A stretch of 40,742 nucleotides of DNA from Saprospiraceae bacterium (GCA_020630735.1 JAHDIP010000011.1:9031-49772); one strand, 5' to 3'. Positions 8,222 through 19,086 are shown, counted from the stretch's first letter. Program-made: numbers and translations. Notes: generated by a model not told the origin, from the sequence alone.

Positions 8222-8986
8222 TTACCGAACTCGTTTCATGTTTTGCACAGAGAAAAAACTATCATCAATTTTTTCATCAAATTTTAGCGAAAGCTGTTCA
8301 ATAATGGTTTTGTGTCCTTCTTCCTCTGCTGGAATAATTTCTAGTACAGCAGGTAATAGTTTACCGTCAAATGTTTTAACCTCTTTTGCTAAAATAGTGT
8401 TGACAAGATACTCATCTTCATCGAAAAATTCAGATTTCATCTGAATTAATTCCTCTTTGTCAATCCACAACTTAACTTTTCCCCATACAACAGCAGCATC
8501 TTCCGTTGGAATCAATTCAAAAATGTAGCAATTTCGACCTTCGATTTCTTCATCCCCTATATGCTTATGCGTATAGTCGGTAATGATAGATGATTGTTGA
8601 ACCAAATCATCATTCGTAAAATCAGAACCCATCCAAGATTGCATCATCATAGATGGAGGTAATTTAATTACTCGATCTATCGTCGGTTGCCAATTCCAAA
8701 TTTCTTTTTCTCTTTTCAGAAAGGCTGCACCTTTATCACGAGCTGGACCAGTCAACAAAATAAGACTTTGTTCTGCACCTTTACTCCACGTTTTTAGTGT
8801 CATTTCTCTCGTCCAAGTAGGGCGCACAATTGTCATTTTCATTTCTCCTTGGCTCGTTTCTCCTTGTAGTTTATCTTCCGATTGTTGGATAATCACTTTA
8901 GGGTCTACCTTTTCATCTGTTTGAGCAAAAGAGTTGCTTAGGCTAAAAAGGCAAAGTGCGAGGAAGAAGAATTGGATATTTTTCAT
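8222..8986 (-). CDS. LolA-like outer-membrane lipoprotein-sorting protein
   Basis: The product is 254 residues with a signal peptide (MKNIQFFFLALCLFSLSNSFAQ). The mature part fits the LolA-like family: repeated beta strands with MKMTIVRPTWTREMTLKTWS, DKGAAFLKREKEIWNWQP, DRVIKLPPSMMMQSWMGSDF and a late KVKLWIDKEELI strand. Members are periplasmic carriers with a hydrophobic cleft, commonly encoded beside FtsX permeases. It is the first gene of the ABC cluster and is followed 12 bp later by a permease gene. No lipobox cysteine is present, so it is probably soluble in the periplasm. Confidence 0.88.
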   Translation of the reverse strand: MKNIQFFFLALCLFSLSNSFAQTDEKVDPKVIIQQSEDKLQGETSQGEMKMTIVRPTWTREMTLKTWSKGAEQSLILLTGPARDKGAAFLKREKEIWNWQPTIDRVIKLPPSMMMQSWMGSDFTNDDLVQQSSIITDYTHKHIGDEEIEGRNCYIFELIPTEDAAVVWGKVKLWIDKEELIQMKSEFFDEDEYLVNTILAKEVKTFDGKLLPAVLEIIPAEEEGHKTIIEQLSLKFDEKIDDSFFSVQNMKRVR

Positions 8987-9116
8987 TTTATTAAATTTTG
9001 TTCTTTTAAAACACTTACTCTTTTATAAAACGCTTAAAAGATGTAATTGTAATACATAAATGTAGTTTTTTTGGATGAAAAGGGGAAAGAATAGGATAAA
9101 ATTGTGCTGAAACAAC

Positions 9117-9152
9117 AAAAGCAGTTTCTAACCGAAATCAGAAACTGCTTTT
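9117..9152 (-). terminator. intrinsic terminator of the 1704-residue protein gene
   Basis: AAAAGCAGTTTCT (9117-9129) pairs perfectly with AGAAACTGCTTTT (9140-9152) around a 10-nt loop. It lies 20 bp past the stop of the minus-strand gene ending at 9173 and ends in a T-rich run on that strand. Being symmetric, it could also stop opposite-strand transcription. Confidence 0.75.
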
Positions 9153-9172
9153 GCCTATCATTTATATCTTAC

Positions 9173-12100
9173 TTATAAATTCGTTTTTACAAATCGTATT
9201 GGTGTATGTCCATTGGGTGACTCTATCAAAATATAATAGATACCATCGGTTAAGTCTTGAATGTCTAAATTGAGTTTGTTCAAGCCAGCTTCTGTGTCAA
9301 GCAGTTTGCTTTGAACTTGTTTACCTAAAGCATTGTGAATGCTTAGATTTACTTGGTCAACATTTGTACTATTTAATACGATGTTTACAAACGAATGGCT
9401 TGGTATAGGATAAACGTTTAATACTTCTAATGACTTATTGTTTCCAAGTTGTATCGTTGTATTGGAAGGTCGAGTAGCTAAGTTTTGTGATGCACTAATT
9501 GTAACGGCTGTCTCGTCATCCTCAGTTGGCGTACAGCAAGTTCCATTATTCGGTGTAGAATCAATATCTGTTTCATTCATTGCTATCAATTGAGCATAGG
9601 AAGTGATACTTCCTGTACCTGTTAATGAAAATAGGTTTAGCTCCATGGTCACAGATGTGTTGTATTCTATTTGATCAATTTTCCATTGACCAGTCCAATC
9701 ACTATAAGAACCAGCAGATACATTTTGCTCAGCAAGTACTAAATTGTCGGGCAGTGGAAAATCAATGATAAGATCGGTTGCGCTTATATTATTATACGAG
9801 GAAGTAGTAGTGTTTGAAACGGTAAGGGTGTAGGTATAATATTGATAAATACCCAAAGTTGTATTGTCAACCTGTAAGTTGAGAGAAATATCTGGATATA
9901 AATCTGCGCAGGCTCCAAATGTAAAATCTACGCCAGCGCATTCTGCTAGACAAGGGTTTTGATAAGTGATGCCATCTTCTCCGCAAACAAAGTTTAAACC
10001 ACCTATGCAACTACAATCACAACTTTCTTCAGCTGTCCAAAGGGTTTCTACAAATTGTGCATTCGTATAGTATTCTCCACAATTATTGAAGCTAGGATCA
10101 AATCCTCCAATACTACAATAGGCCTCACCAGAACAGGTATAGACATTAATTGCAGCGTTAGTGCAATAAATTGAATTTGGAATAGTAGAAATATAATATT
10201 CGCCATTATAACTGTGTACAGTAATTTGGGAATAACAATTATTACAGATATGTGGATCATTGAGTAGATTTATAAGCCAATCTTGTTGCATATAATCACA
10301 ACTTTGGCATTCGCCTAAAGTATAGGATACACCTGCACATTCTGCTTCGCATGGATTGCCATAGGTCACTCCATCAGAACCACAAACAGGATCGACTTCA
10401 TCTGTACAAAGACAATCACCAGACGATAGATTGATGACTGCTTCATCATCTTCATTAGCGGTACAACAAGCACCATTATTCGGTGTAGAATCGATGTCGT
10501 TTGGACTAGCATTTATCACTTGTGCGTAAACAGGAATTGAGCCTGTTTCTGATAAGGAGAATAAAGTAAGTTCCATGGTGGCTGTTGCTCCAGCATTGAG
10601 TTGTCCGATTTCCCAAATACCTGTCCAATTCGTATAAGAACCGACTGTAACATCTTGACCCACAAAAACTAAATTTTCTGGTAATGGAAAATCTACACTT
10701 ACATTTGTGGCATTGAGTGAACTTTGATTCGTTACACTTAAAGTAAAAGTATAGTTGGAGTAAATTACTAAAGATGGGTTGTTAACACTAAGTGATAAAC
10801 TCAGATCAGTGCCATCTGTATTACAAGGACCAGGTGTATAACTTACCCCAGCGCAAGTTGCTTCGCAGGAATTCCCGTAGGTCATGCCATCAGAACCACA
10901 AACGGGATCGTACTCATCGGTACAAACACAATCGCAGTTTGCTTCGTAAGTCCAAAGAACTTCTGCTTCTTGAGCAACGGAAAAGAAGTCGCCACAATTA
11001 CCTGGTAAAAGACTTCCTTCGTCACAGTAGTATTCGCCTGTACAAGTGTAAACGGTATAAGGCACATCAGCACAATTAACAAAGTCAGGAGAAGTGACAA
11101 TATAGCTTTCGTTATTATAAGTATAAACAGAAACAGCATTAATACAATCTTGGCAAATGGTAGCACTATTGATAAGCTGAGTAATCCACGCTTGTTGGTT
11201 ATAATCACAAGATTCACAAGAGCCAGGGGTATAGCTTACACCTGCACATTCTGCCAAGCAACTGTTTTCATAAGTGACGCCATCAGCGCCGCAGACAGGA
11301 TCAATAACATCAGGGCAAACACAATTTTGGTTGATGCTTATTGCTGTTTCGTCGTCTTCGTTTGCCGTGCAGCAAGTACCATTATTTGGTGTCGAATCGG
11401 TATCTGTTTGGTCGGCACTTTCTACTTGGGCGTATTTTGTAGTCCCTTCTTCTGTTAGTAAAAACAAGGTAAGCGTTAGGGTTTCTGTTGAGTTGGCAGA
11501 GACTGTTGGAAGTTTCCATTTTCCATTCCAATCGCTATAGGTTCCTGCAGTCAGTTCTTGACCAACAAAAGCCAAACCAGTAGTCGATGGAAAATCTACA
11601 ATGACATTTGTAGCATCAATATTTCCAGAATTCGAGATATTCAAAGTAAAGGTAACATTCGAATAATTAGCAGGAAATGCATTATCAACGTTTAAGTTTA
11701 GACTTAGATCAATGAGATTTTCGCCAGTATCTGAAAGTCCAATTTTCCAAAGTTCTGTACCTAGTTCCTTGTCATTTCCTGCGAAGTACAAGGTATTGTT
11801 TTTATAAAATAATTCATCGCCGATTGACAAAAAAGTACTTAAATCTGTCACCAAAGTTGTTCCATTTGACGTTCCATCAGTTTTCCATAATTCATAATTA
11901 TTCATACAATAGTCTACGATGAAGTAGGTCTCGTTATTCGCTTCAACTACTTTGTTGGGACAAGAGGAAGCAGCACCATTAGCAATATCTTTTATGACGA
12001 ATGTACCAGCGGTAGTGCCATCACTTCGCCAAAGTTCATAACCTACATTTCCATCATTAGCAGAAAAATACAGTAAGCCATTCGAATTAGATAAGTTATT

Positions 12101-14287
12101 AAAATTCAAATAATCAACAGCAGGAAGTTCTTTTACCGTAGTGACTAAATCAGAACCATTACCTGTTTTATAAAGCGTTTCATGGTTGGTGTAATAGAAT
12201 TCCCCATTGTAAGCAGCCGTACTTGTTGAAATAGCAATGAGTGGTTCTATCGTTCCGAGGTATTCAGGAAGATTGTAAGAAGGAGAGCCCAAATAATAAT
12301 CAATGGGAAAAAGATTGGTACCATCAAAACGATAGACACCTGCTCGATAAGTAAAGCAGCAACCTTGAGAAGGTCCAGGTGTAAATATTCGTTCATCCGT
12401 TACAAAGTATAAATCATTATTGATTGTCGTTAGGTTTCGAACACGGTTGACAGACCAACCGTCTGCATTGACTGGAACTTCTTCCAAACCGTTTCCAGTA
12501 TCTCTAAATAATTTTCCAACATCGCCTTCGATGTAGTTCACCGAATCATCGTAAGCACTTATATAAAGTGCACCATTAAGTACTTCAAGTTCGGTAGCAT
12601 TATTGATATTATAAGCCACACTATTAGTACTGCCATCGGTTTGAAAAACAACATTCCCGTTGCTATAATAAAGTGCATTTTGCCAGAGAGCTTGATTGTC
12701 TTCGCTAGCTGCTGCAAGGTTAGTTGATACCGTTCCGTTAGTTGTACCATCACTTGTCCAATTATTAATTTCTTCAAGATCGTTCGTTTGGAAATAGAGT
12801 TGTTCATCATAGCAAGAAATATCAATAGGATTTGAGCTATCATTATAGCCAGCCAAATCTCCTAGGAATGCTTGAGTACCCGAAGCAGTTCCGTCTGTTT
12901 GCCAAAAAGCATGGATACCTCTCGGCAAACTATTATTGAGATAATACAGCGTACCATCATCGCCAACAAGTGATAAGTCAGCTGTTAATAAATCAGCTTC
13001 AACACCTAAAGATACGGTTCCTTGATCTGTTGCATCTGTTTGCCAAAGTTCGCCTGGTTCTGCAAAATTATTGGACAAATAAAAATAGACTAGTCCATTT
13101 GTTTGATTGATTAAGGTTACTGTTCCTCCTTGTGGCAAGGTGAATGTTTTAAAAATGCTTGTTCCACTTGTTGTACCATCTGTCTTCCACAGTTGAACAT
13201 AAGTCTCATTTAAAACATCATTGAAACTAAACGTGGGAAATAGTAACTGGTTATTATAGAGAACTGTTGGATAGTTGAAAAAAGCATTACTACTAGCGAA
13301 ATTATAAAAAGGTTGAGTACCTGCTGCTGTTCCGTCGCTTTCCCATAATTGATCAAGTGTACTTTCGTAGAAAATAATTTTATCATTTACAACATATAAA
13401 TTAAAAACATTTACTTCAGGGTCACCTATCCACTCTTGAAGAGTTATTAGGCTTGAAGTGCTCCTATCTAGTTTGTAGAAATAACTGCCAATATTGTCGC
13501 TAATGTTTCCTGTCTCAAACAAGTAATAATAAAAGTACAAATCGTCATTAAAGGCTATGACCTTAAAATTAGTCATGGAATAATTTTGAGGATCAGGATT
13601 GGGTAAATTAGCAATAAAGGTGGTGCCAGCATCGGTGCCATTTGTTTCCCAAATTGCAGTTTCGTAGGAAGCATTGGCGATTAAATAAATCGTATTAGCG
13701 GCAGGCATAATATCCCAAATAGAGCTGCCACTACCTTGAAAATCTTTGACAAGTACTGTTCCATTCGTCGTACCATCCGTTTTCCAAAGTTCATTCGAAT
13801 GAATAAAGTACAAGGCGCCGTTTGCAACTGTCAATTCAGAAAAATTATAATTGAAGAGGGTAGAAGTATCATCTATTACTTTGATGAGTTGGGTACCATT
13901 TTTAGTGCCATCACTTTTCCATAATTCCATTCCGTTTACTCCATCGCTGGCAAGAAAGTAAAGTTCTCCATTGAACTCCGTCATTTCTTGTATATTAGAA
14001 CTTTGAGGACCAGGAAAAATATCCTTTACCATTCTTGTTGTAGCAAGTGTTCCATCAGTTGTTATCCAAAGTTCACGACCATATTTACCATCATCGTGAA
14101 TGAAAAATACAGCATCTCCAACGGGAAGAATACGCTTCGTGCTGGAATTGAATTCAGTCCAAGGAGGTAATAGCTCATTTGCTTGTATGTCTTTGACTAA
14201 TTCGGGATTGAATTGAGCAAGACACGATAGAGGCAATATTAGAAGTATTGAAAGAAAGAAAGAGGAGTGTATTTTTAATAAATTCAT
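9173..14287 (-). CDS. giant T9SS-secreted modular protein with ELWxxDGT, DUF11-like and Kazal domains
   Basis: The product is 1704 residues with a signal peptide ([25 protein letters not shown]). Residues about 30-855 hold many ELWxxDGT-type repeats (for example [24 protein letters not shown]), probably forming a beta-propeller. Residues about 856-985, 1158-1286 and 1461-1600 are three DUF11-like immunoglobulin modules, each closing with a CC(T)xxEDDE segment. Kazal-like domains with the DPVCGxDGxTYxNxC core lie near 988-1024, 1118-1153, 1290-1328 and 1425-1461; the last reads [15 protein letters not shown]. Two cysteine-rich modules of about 95 residues starting CDYxQQ(A/D)W lie near 1023-1117 and 1327-1424. 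The end (about 1620-1704) is a T9SS sorting domain ([19 protein letters not shown]). Surface display and protease inhibition or adhesion are inferred. It appears monocistronic. Confidence 0.92.
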   Translation of the reverse strand: MNLLKIHSSFFLSILLILPLSCLAQFNPELVKDIQANELLPPWTEFNSSTKRILPVGDAVFFIHDDGKYGRELWITTDGTLATTRMVKDIFPGPQSSNIQEMTEFNGELYFLASDGVNGMELWKSDGTKNGTQLIKVIDDTSTLFNYNFSELTVANGALYFIHSNELWKTDGTTNGTVLVKDFQGSGSSIWDIMPAANTIYLIANASYETAIWETNGTDAGTTFIANLPNPDPQNYSMTNFKVIAFNDDLYFYYYLFETGNISDNIGSYFYKLDRSTSSLITLQEWIGDPEVNVFNLYVVNDKIIFYESTLDQLWESDGTAAGTQPFYNFASSNAFFNYPTVLYNNQLLFPTFSFNDVLNETYVQLWKTDGTTSGTSIFKTFTLPQGGTVTLINQTNGLVYFYLSNNFAEPGELWQTDATDQGTVSLGVEADLLTADLSLVGDDGTLYYLNNSLPRGIHAFWQTDGTASGTQAFLGDLAGYNDSSNPIDISCYDEQLYFQTNDLEEINNWTSDGTTNGTVSTNLAAASEDNQALWQNALYYSNGNVVFQTDGSTNSVAYNINNATELEVLNGALYISAYDDSVNYIEGDVGKLFRDTGNGLEEVPVNADGWSVNRVRNLTTINNDLYFVTDERIFTPGPSQGCCFTYRAGVYRFDGTNLFPIDYYLGSPSYNLPEYLGTIEPLIAISTSTAAYNGEFYYTNHETLYKTGNGSDLVTTVKELPAVDYLNFNNLSNSNGLLYFSANDGNVGYELWRSDGTTAGTFVIKDIANGAASSCPNKVVEANNETYFIVDYCMNNYELWKTDGTSNGTTLVTDLSTFLSIGDELFYKNNTLYFAGNDKELGTELWKIGLSDTGENLIDLSLNLNVDNAFPANYSNVTFTLNISNSGNIDATNVIVDFPSTTGLAFVGQELTAGTYSDWNGKWKLPTVSANSTETLTLTLFLLTEEGTTKYAQVESADQTDTDSTPNNGTCCTANEDDETAISINQNCVCPDVIDPVCGADGVTYENSCLAECAGVSYTPGSCESCDYNQQAWITQLINSATICQDCINAVSVYTYNNESYIVTSPDFVNCADVPYTVYTCTGEYYCDEGSLLPGNCGDFFSVAQEAEVLWTYEANCDCVCTDEYDPVCGSDGMTYGNSCEATCAGVSYTPGPCNTDGTDLSLSLSVNNPSLVIYSNYTFTLSVTNQSSLNATNVSVDFPLPENLVFVGQDVTVGSYTNWTGIWEIGQLNAGATATMELTLFSLSETGSIPVYAQVINASPNDIDSTPNNGACCTANEDDEAVINLSSGDCLCTDEVDPVCGSDGVTYGNPCEAECAGVSYTLGECQSCDYMQQDWLINLLNDPHICNNCYSQITVHSYNGEYYISTIPNSIYCTNAAINVYTCSGEAYCSIGGFDPSFNNCGEYYTNAQFVETLWTAEESCDCSCIGGLNFVCGEDGITYQNPCLAECAGVDFTFGACADLYPDISLNLQVDNTTLGIYQYYTYTLTVSNTTTSSYNNISATDLIIDFPLPDNLVLAEQNVSAGSYSDWTGQWKIDQIEYNTSVTMELNLFSLTGTGSITSYAQLIAMNETDIDSTPNNGTCCTPTEDDETAVTISASQNLATRPSNTTIQLGNNKSLEVLNVYPIPSHSFVNIVLNSTNVDQVNLSIHNALGKQVQSKLLDTEAGLNKLNLDIQDLTDGIYYILIESPNGHTPIRFVKTNL

Positions 14288-14628
14288 GTTTGTTTAGTTG
14301 TAGTTTATCTAAATAGACTGCTGTGTAGCTTGTATATGCTCTAAAAATAATGGGATTAATGGATTTTAGAAAGTACAAAAAACAATACTATCCAACCAAA
14401 AAGATTACATTTTCGTACATAAGTTGAAGATAATGAGTAAAATAGTAACACATTTTCCAATTAAAGTCGAAATCTGAGGTGGGGCATATTGGTTATAGAG
14501 TAACAATTTTTTGAATTTATTGTCAAAGTTTCAGTATTCAGTCGTTCATATCCTGTATTCAGATAATATAGTTTGTAAAAACAAAATAGGATTGATACCT
14601 TTACAATCCAAACAAACAAAAACTTAAG
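14288..14628. other. divergent intergenic region
   Basis: This 341-bp A/T-rich region separates two divergent secreted-protein genes. It holds the plus-strand promoter candidate at 14572-14603. No gene, hairpin or clear minus-strand promoter was seen. Confidence 0.5.
14572..14603 (+). promoter_or_regulatory. Bacteroidota-type promoter candidate
   Basis: TTTG (14572-14575), a 20-bp spacer and TACCTTTA (14596-14603) match the Bacteroidota -33/-7 consensus except for the last base. Transcription would start near 14610, giving a leader of about 20 nt before the ATG at 14629. Confidence 0.5.
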
Positions 14629-15300
14629 ATGGATCTAAAACATCGAATACTTCCGATTGTATTTTTACTATTCTTTAGCAGCTTATCAGCTCAAGTAAAC
14701 ATTAAAGTTGGCTACTCGATAGGCTATACTAATCCCAAATCGCTAAATGAAATCGTTGATGAATTTAATGAAAATCGAGATTGGTTGGATGTTCAGTTGA
14801 AGAATGTACATACTTGGCATGGTTTGCAATTGGGGGTTCGTTATCGAATAGAAGAATTTGCCTTCGAATTGGCTTGGAATGCAAAGTTTAAAAGTCTATC
14901 TTCTTCAGGAATTGCTCCAAATGAAAGTAATACTTCTTACCGAGATTTATACTTTGGTCAAAATACACTTTCTTTAGGTTACGAGTATTTTATCGAAAAC
15001 CTAAGTTTTGGTGCTAGTTTAGATGGTGAAGCATTTCGAATACGATCCAGTACCAACTCTAGTGGTGATCGTTTTAAAGTTTCTAATCAGTTTGGGTATG
15101 CTAGTCATTTTTTTGTGAGCTATACCTTTCCTTCTAGTCGAAATATTCATTTAGCCCTTCGACCATATGTACAGGTGCCTTGGTCCTCGTACAAATTAGA
15201 TAAACTCGTTGCAGAATTGGAAGGCACTGGTCTTGACAAAACGACAAAGTTGCTCAACTTTGGAATTGCCTTTATCTTCTACAATGGACCTCATTATTAG
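14629..15300 (+). CDS. small outer-membrane beta-barrel protein
   Basis: The product is 223 residues with a signal peptide (MDLKHRILPIVFLLFFSSLSAQ). The mature chain is a run of amphipathic strands such as VNIKVGYSIGYTNP, LQLGVRYRIEEFAFELAWNA, NTLSLGYEYFIENLSFGASL and a closing NFGIAFIFY. This is the look of an eight-stranded barrel of the OmpW/OMP_b-brl type common in Bacteroidota. The function is unknown. It stands alone between divergent and convergent genes and has its own promoter candidate. Confidence 0.75.
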   Translation: MDLKHRILPIVFLLFFSSLSAQVNIKVGYSIGYTNPKSLNEIVDEFNENRDWLDVQLKNVHTWHGLQLGVRYRIEEFAFELAWNAKFKSLSSSGIAPNESNTSYRDLYFGQNTLSLGYEYFIENLSFGASLDGEAFRIRSSTNSSGDRFKVSNQFGYASHFFVSYTFPSSRNIHLALRPYVQVPWSSYKLDKLVAELEGTGLDKTTKLLNFGIAFIFYNGPHY

Positions 15301-15359
15301 TTCAAAACAAAAATACCAGCTTTATTTTTCTTTGCATTTGTATTTTGACAAGCTTCAAC

Positions 15360-15803
15360 TTACTTAGTCGCACTAGTTGGTTGACTATTCAGGTATGGGA
15401 GAATATGTTGTTCAAAATTGTACTTTGAAAATGGTTTTTCCAGAAAATCTATGACAGAAGGGTAGTTTTTTACTTTGCTAATTTCAGAAGGTCTAGAAGA
15501 GGAACTTGTAATAAAAAGTAAAGTGTCTGGATATTTTTTTTTCAGCTCCAATTTGTAGGCATCTACAAATTGGAATCCATTCATCAGTGGCATGTTAATA
15601 TCAGCAACAATGACTTGAGGGAATGTTTCGGGTGTACATTGCCTTAGATAACAAAGAGCTTTGACAGGATTAGGTTCGAAATGTACTAGAATGGGAAGTA
15701 CATCCAATTCAATGATGTTCTCAGTAAAAAAATTGTCATGCCGAGAATCATCAATGAATAGGAATTTGTAATGTTCTGTGTTCAAGGAATTAAAATGCTT
15801 CAT
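15360..15803 (-). CDS. stand-alone response regulator receiver protein
   Basis: The product is 147 residues and is a single receiver domain with no output domain. All key residues are present: acidic pair D18-D19 (FIDDS), phosphoacceptor D68 (VADINMPLMNG), switch residue T99 (FITSS) and K123 (FLEKPFS). It lies 138 bp after the large kinase gene at 15942-18452, which is its probable phosphodonor. Two perfect -7-type boxes on the minus strand (15893-15900 and 15914-15921) suggest an additional promoter of its own, though no good -33 element accompanies them. With no DNA-binding domain it should act through protein contacts or as a phosphate shuttle. Confidence 0.9.
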   Translation of the reverse strand: MKHFNSLNTEHYKFLFIDDSRHDNFFTENIIELDVLPILVHFEPNPVKALCYLRQCTPETFPQVIVADINMPLMNGFQFVDAYKLELKKKYPDTLLFITSSSSRPSEISKVKNYPSVIDFLEKPFSKYNFEQHILPYLNSQPTSATK

Positions 15804-15941
15804 TATAGCAAGTCGTTTAGTAGATTAAGTGTCTAAGAATTAGGTGTTATTTTCCAAGTTCTTAACAGCTTAATTGTTTTCAAATAGTAACACAAATATA
15901 TATAAAAAATAATCAAATGTAAAATAAATAAATGTGTAAAA

Positions 15942-18452
15942 TTATTTATCTTCATATTGTTTTAAATAAACCTTAAAGGAAGCCCCTTTTGTTAAACGAC
16001 TTTGTACTTCTATTCTTCCACCGTTTTTTTCAACTACCTTGTTAATAATGCTGAGACCAATTCCAATTCCTTCTCGTTCTGAAGTCAATCGCTTGAAGGG
16101 TTCGAAAAGCAAATGACCATAACGTTCGATATCCATCCCCATCCCATTATCGTTTACTTGCAATACGATAAAGTCTTTTTCATATTGAGTAGAAATATCA
16201 ATGCAACAAGGAGTGTCAAGTTTTCTGTATTTAATCGCATTACTAATGAGATTAAATAAGATACTATTTAAGAAAGCTTTGATATATCTAATGCTAGGTG
16301 CTTTTTCGAACGAATAATTAATTTGTGGTTTGACTTCTTCAATTTTATGTTGAAGCTGAAAGGCCACGTCTGAATATAATTTTTCAAAGTATAAGTCTTG
16401 AGTTGGAATTTCATGCGCACTATTACTCTGAAAATCTATAAGTTCTACCATACCCTGTAAAGTACTTTCAAGACGAATGGTTGCTTCTTTCATAAGAAGG
16501 AGTGCATCATCTCTTTTTGTGCCCTTTAATCGTGGAATAAGCTCAACATATGACTTGAGGGTTACAAGAGGAGTCCGAAGGTCATGAGCAGCACCATGTA
16601 CAAAACTGTCCATAAAAGAATTGATTTCGGCGAGTTCATTATTCGCAGATTCCAATGCTCTAGCTTTACTATTAACAGATAATTCATAGTTTTTACTAAG
16701 GTCTTCATAATCTTTTTGAATTTGTTTTTCAAAAGTAATATCTCTACTGATGAGAGATACGTATTTGATTTTTCCTCCAATAAAAATCGGACTGGCATTA
16801 ACGGATAATACCATTTTATTGCCACCCATATTTTCAAATTCGGTAATGTAATTACCCGTGGAGCTACTTTCAAATACGATATCAATTACTGATTTTGCCA
16901 TTTCGGCATAGTCTGTATTCATAAAATCATAAATACATTTTCCGATCAGTTGTTCTTTAGTTTGTTGGGGAGCATAATTGACGGTTTGAATCGTACCCTT
17001 CTTATCAACGATCATGATTTGGTCATGTGCGTTTTCAAAAATAGAACGATATCTTTCTTCTGATTCTTCGAGTAGTTTGTAAGAGTTTTTGAGATCCGTA
17101 ATGTCTCTCATTATAAGTGTAATATTATTGAGTTCTTCTTGGGTTGGGTCGGGGATTACTTCTACATCCATCCAGCATTTTTGTCTATCGGTTGTTTTGA
17201 GTGATAGGCTAACTTTAGAAGGTACATTTTCTTTGATCGCTTTATTGATCGCTGTTTCTAATTTTCTTCCTTGTTCTTTATTTGTGAAATTGTAAATGTT
17301 ATTTCCAATGAGATTTTTGCGACTATAATTGGCAAATGGAAAATTAAGCGTTTGAATGACGCCCTTCTTGTTAATGATAGAAATTACATCTTTTGATAGT
17401 TCATAAATTGATTTGTATTTTTTACTAACAAGGTTGCTTTCAGCTCTAGCATCGAGTAGATCTTTGATATCTTCGAAAGTAAGAATAACTCCAAGTATGG
17501 TATTGTTACTTCCTTTGTATGGGATAATACGCATGAGATAGTTATTGTTATTGATATCACAAACTTCTCGTTCTATATTTTCAAGATGTTCAAGTACTTT
17601 ACTTGTTTCTTTCAACAAATCTAAATCATCAAATTGTTTAGAAATTAAAGCTATAGATTGACCTATGTGGTCATCATTTATATCAAAAATTTTCTGAGTA
17701 TTCGTCGAAAATTTTCGAAATTTTAGTTTGCTATCTAAAAAAATAATACTCGTGTTAATACTCTTTATTAAGTTGTAAATATCCATATTGGCGGCATCCA
17801 ATTTGGACGTAACGAGATCTATTTTTTTTCGTAGAGACGTGTTTTTTTCACGTAGTAATTCTAGAGATTCGTTTTTTTGTGTAAGTTCATCTCTTTTACG
17901 TTGTAAGTCTTGTTTCAAGCTTACTAACTGCTCATTTTTAACTGTAAGTTCTTCCTTGTAAGTTTGAGCGTATAGTTTAGCTTCTCGTAATTCGTAATCC
18001 AATGTGTATAAGCGTTGCTTAAACTGTTGTTGTTGTGTCTTGGTTGTGTTGTTTTTATTTTTGGCTTGTCCCAAAATAGTGACCTCTATGAGAATTACTT
18101 TTTCATTACTGGCTTTGGTGTAGACTGCTTCAAAAAGCATTTCTACTTGATATCGGATGCCGCCTTTTGATAAAATAATGTCTTTATATAAATTTGGTTT
18201 TGATGATTTTAAAACTTTTCGTACGCCTGTTTTAAATATTTCTAATTGATTTTCATCATCAATCATATTATGAAGATTGAGTGCAGCATCTGCTTGCGGA
18301 AAACTAAAAAGCTGACCGATATCTCCATTTATGTAGATAATATCAAGATCCTTGGTAAGGAAAAAGCAGATTGGTGCATGCTTTTGAATTAAGTAATTTG
18401 CAAAAACACTTGCTGCCTTATTTTGTGGGAGTAAGAGTTGTAATTTAGACAT
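15942..18452 (-). CDS. soluble multi-PAS sensor histidine kinase
   Basis: The product is 836 residues with no transmembrane segment, so it is cytoplasmic. In order: PAS domain (about 15-125), long coiled coil (about 135-220), a PAS_10-like domain of the CheB/CheR-fusion kind (about 220-335, SIIFLDSKLKFRKFS), two further PAS domains (about 345-455 and 460-575, each ending RDIT), HisKA with phosphorylated H623 (GAAHDLRTPL), and a HATPase domain (about 705-832) with N-box NLISNAIKYR, G1 NDNGMGMD and G2 EGIGIGLSII. The ligand or cofactor of the PAS domains cannot be told. The neighbouring receiver at 15360-15803 is the likely partner. A small upstream open frame overlaps its start (see the leader entry). 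Confidence 0.93.
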   Translation of the reverse strand: MSKLQLLLPQNKAASVFANYLIQKHAPICFFLTKDLDIIYINGDIGQLFSFPQADAALNLHNMIDDENQLEIFKTGVRKVLKSSKPNLYKDIILSKGGIRYQVEMLFEAVYTKASNEKVILIEVTILGQAKNKNNTTKTQQQQFKQRLYTLDYELREAKLYAQTYKEELTVKNEQLVSLKQDLQRKRDELTQKNESLELLREKNTSLRKKIDLVTSKLDAANMDIYNLIKSINTSIIFLDSKLKFRKFSTNTQKIFDINDDHIGQSIALISKQFDDLDLLKETSKVLEHLENIEREVCDINNNNYLMRIIPYKGSNNTILGVILTFEDIKDLLDARAESNLVSKKYKSIYELSKDVISIINKKGVIQTLNFPFANYSRKNLIGNNIYNFTNKEQGRKLETAINKAIKENVPSKVSLSLKTTDRQKCWMDVEVIPDPTQEELNNITLIMRDITDLKNSYKLLEESEERYRSIFENAHDQIMIVDKKGTIQTVNYAPQQTKEQLIGKCIYDFMNTDYAEMAKSVIDIVFESSSTGNYITEFENMGGNKMVLSVNASPIFIGGKIKYVSLISRDITFEKQIQKDYEDLSKNYELSVNSKARALESANNELAEINSFMDSFVHGAAHDLRTPLVTLKSYVELIPRLKGTKRDDALLLMKEATIRLESTLQGMVELIDFQSNSAHEIPTQDLYFEKLYSDVAFQLQHKIEEVKPQINYSFEKAPSIRYIKAFLNSILFNLISNAIKYRKLDTPCCIDISTQYEKDFIVLQVNDNGMGMDIERYGHLLFEPFKRLTSEREGIGIGLSIINKVVEKNGGRIEVQSRLTKGASFKVYLKQYEDK

Positions 18453-18905
18453 TATACGATCGTTTTTGTGGAGAATACATTATACGATAGTATACGCATG
18501 GTCTTACACAAAGGTTTGATAAGACCATGTTTAATTACAATATACAGGGACTGAATTTGCCTTCTAAATAGAAACAAATTCGTTCGGTTTTGATCATGGG
18601 TTGAACATACCAAAAGTAAATTTTGGAGGTACATATCTGATTTATTGTTGTAGAGAATATGCTTTTGCATCAGCAAAAGCGATGGATACTTTTAAGAAGT
18701 TTTATTGAAAAGATCATCATAGACTAAAAAATACTTTTTAGCCATACAAATAACTTGATAACTTCTAACTAAGAAAAGTATATTGGTAGCTATTTTTATA
18801 ATAGCTATTATAAAAGGGGTAATAAACGGTGGTTAAGGGATGGAATAGAGATTAGAGCGAGTAGGTGTTTATTTGGAGGTTATATATAAGTTTAATTATA
18901 TATGA
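18453..18905 (-). promoter_or_regulatory. long structured leader of the PAS kinase gene
   Basis: If transcription starts from the promoter at 18906-18936, the kinase mRNA has a leader of about 445 nt. It contains three hairpins: CATGGTCTTA/TAAGACCATG (18497-18506 with 18520-18529, perfect), GCTTTTGC/GCAAAAGC (18661-18668 with 18673-18680, perfect) and TAGCTATT/AATAGCTA (near 18787-18807). ATTATACGAT occurs twice (18451-18460 and 18479-18488), so CGTATAATG is present both at the true start and 28 nt upstream. The upstream copy opens an 11-codon frame that overlaps the kinase start in another frame. No known riboswitch class is recognised. Confidence 0.4.
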
Positions 18906-18936
18906 CAAATGTATAATTAAATTTGGTATAAAGCAA
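18906..18936 (-). promoter_or_regulatory. Bacteroidota-type promoter for the PAS kinase gene
   Basis: On the minus strand TTG (18936-18934), a 20-bp spacer and TACATTTG (18913-18906) match the Bacteroidota promoter consensus perfectly. The inferred start site is near 18899, far from the kinase ATG at 18452. Confidence 0.5.
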
Positions 18937-19043
18937 GTAATAGTGAAAAAAAATTTGGTGAAGGGCCTTTCTTCTTTTATTATACTCATCGCTATTAGAT
19001 CAATAGTTAATCGTTAGACGGCATTATTTGATACTCAACAAAT

Positions 19044-19086
19044 TAAGTTATCTCAAATTTTCAATCAGAAAATTTGGGATAACTTA
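19044..19086 (-). terminator. terminator after the degenerate receiver gene
   Basis: A 19-bp stem (19044-19062 with 19068-19086) has only one G-T wobble and a 5-nt loop AATCA. It begins 21 bp past the stop at 19107. The T-tract after it on the minus strand is weak, but the stem is very stable and separates the two kinase-receiver units. Confidence 0.7.

Noticed and set aside
10792-11458. Opposite-strand and alternate-frame open stretches of 95-111 codons inside the giant secreted protein gene.
   Set aside because: They are fully covered by the clearly modular 1704-residue frame and have low-complexity, unnatural compositions.
9900-11720. Repeating DNA text that could be mistaken for a tandem repeat array or CRISPR.
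   Set aside because: The repetition follows codon-level Kazal and DUF11-like modules in one open frame. Units are hundreds of bases long and diverged.
18452-18676. A 74-codon minus-strand frame whose stop overlaps the PAS kinase start (TAATG).
   Set aside because: The composition looks random, with no recognisable domain. It runs through two hairpins of the leader, and the overlap is explained by the duplicated CGTATAATG repeat.
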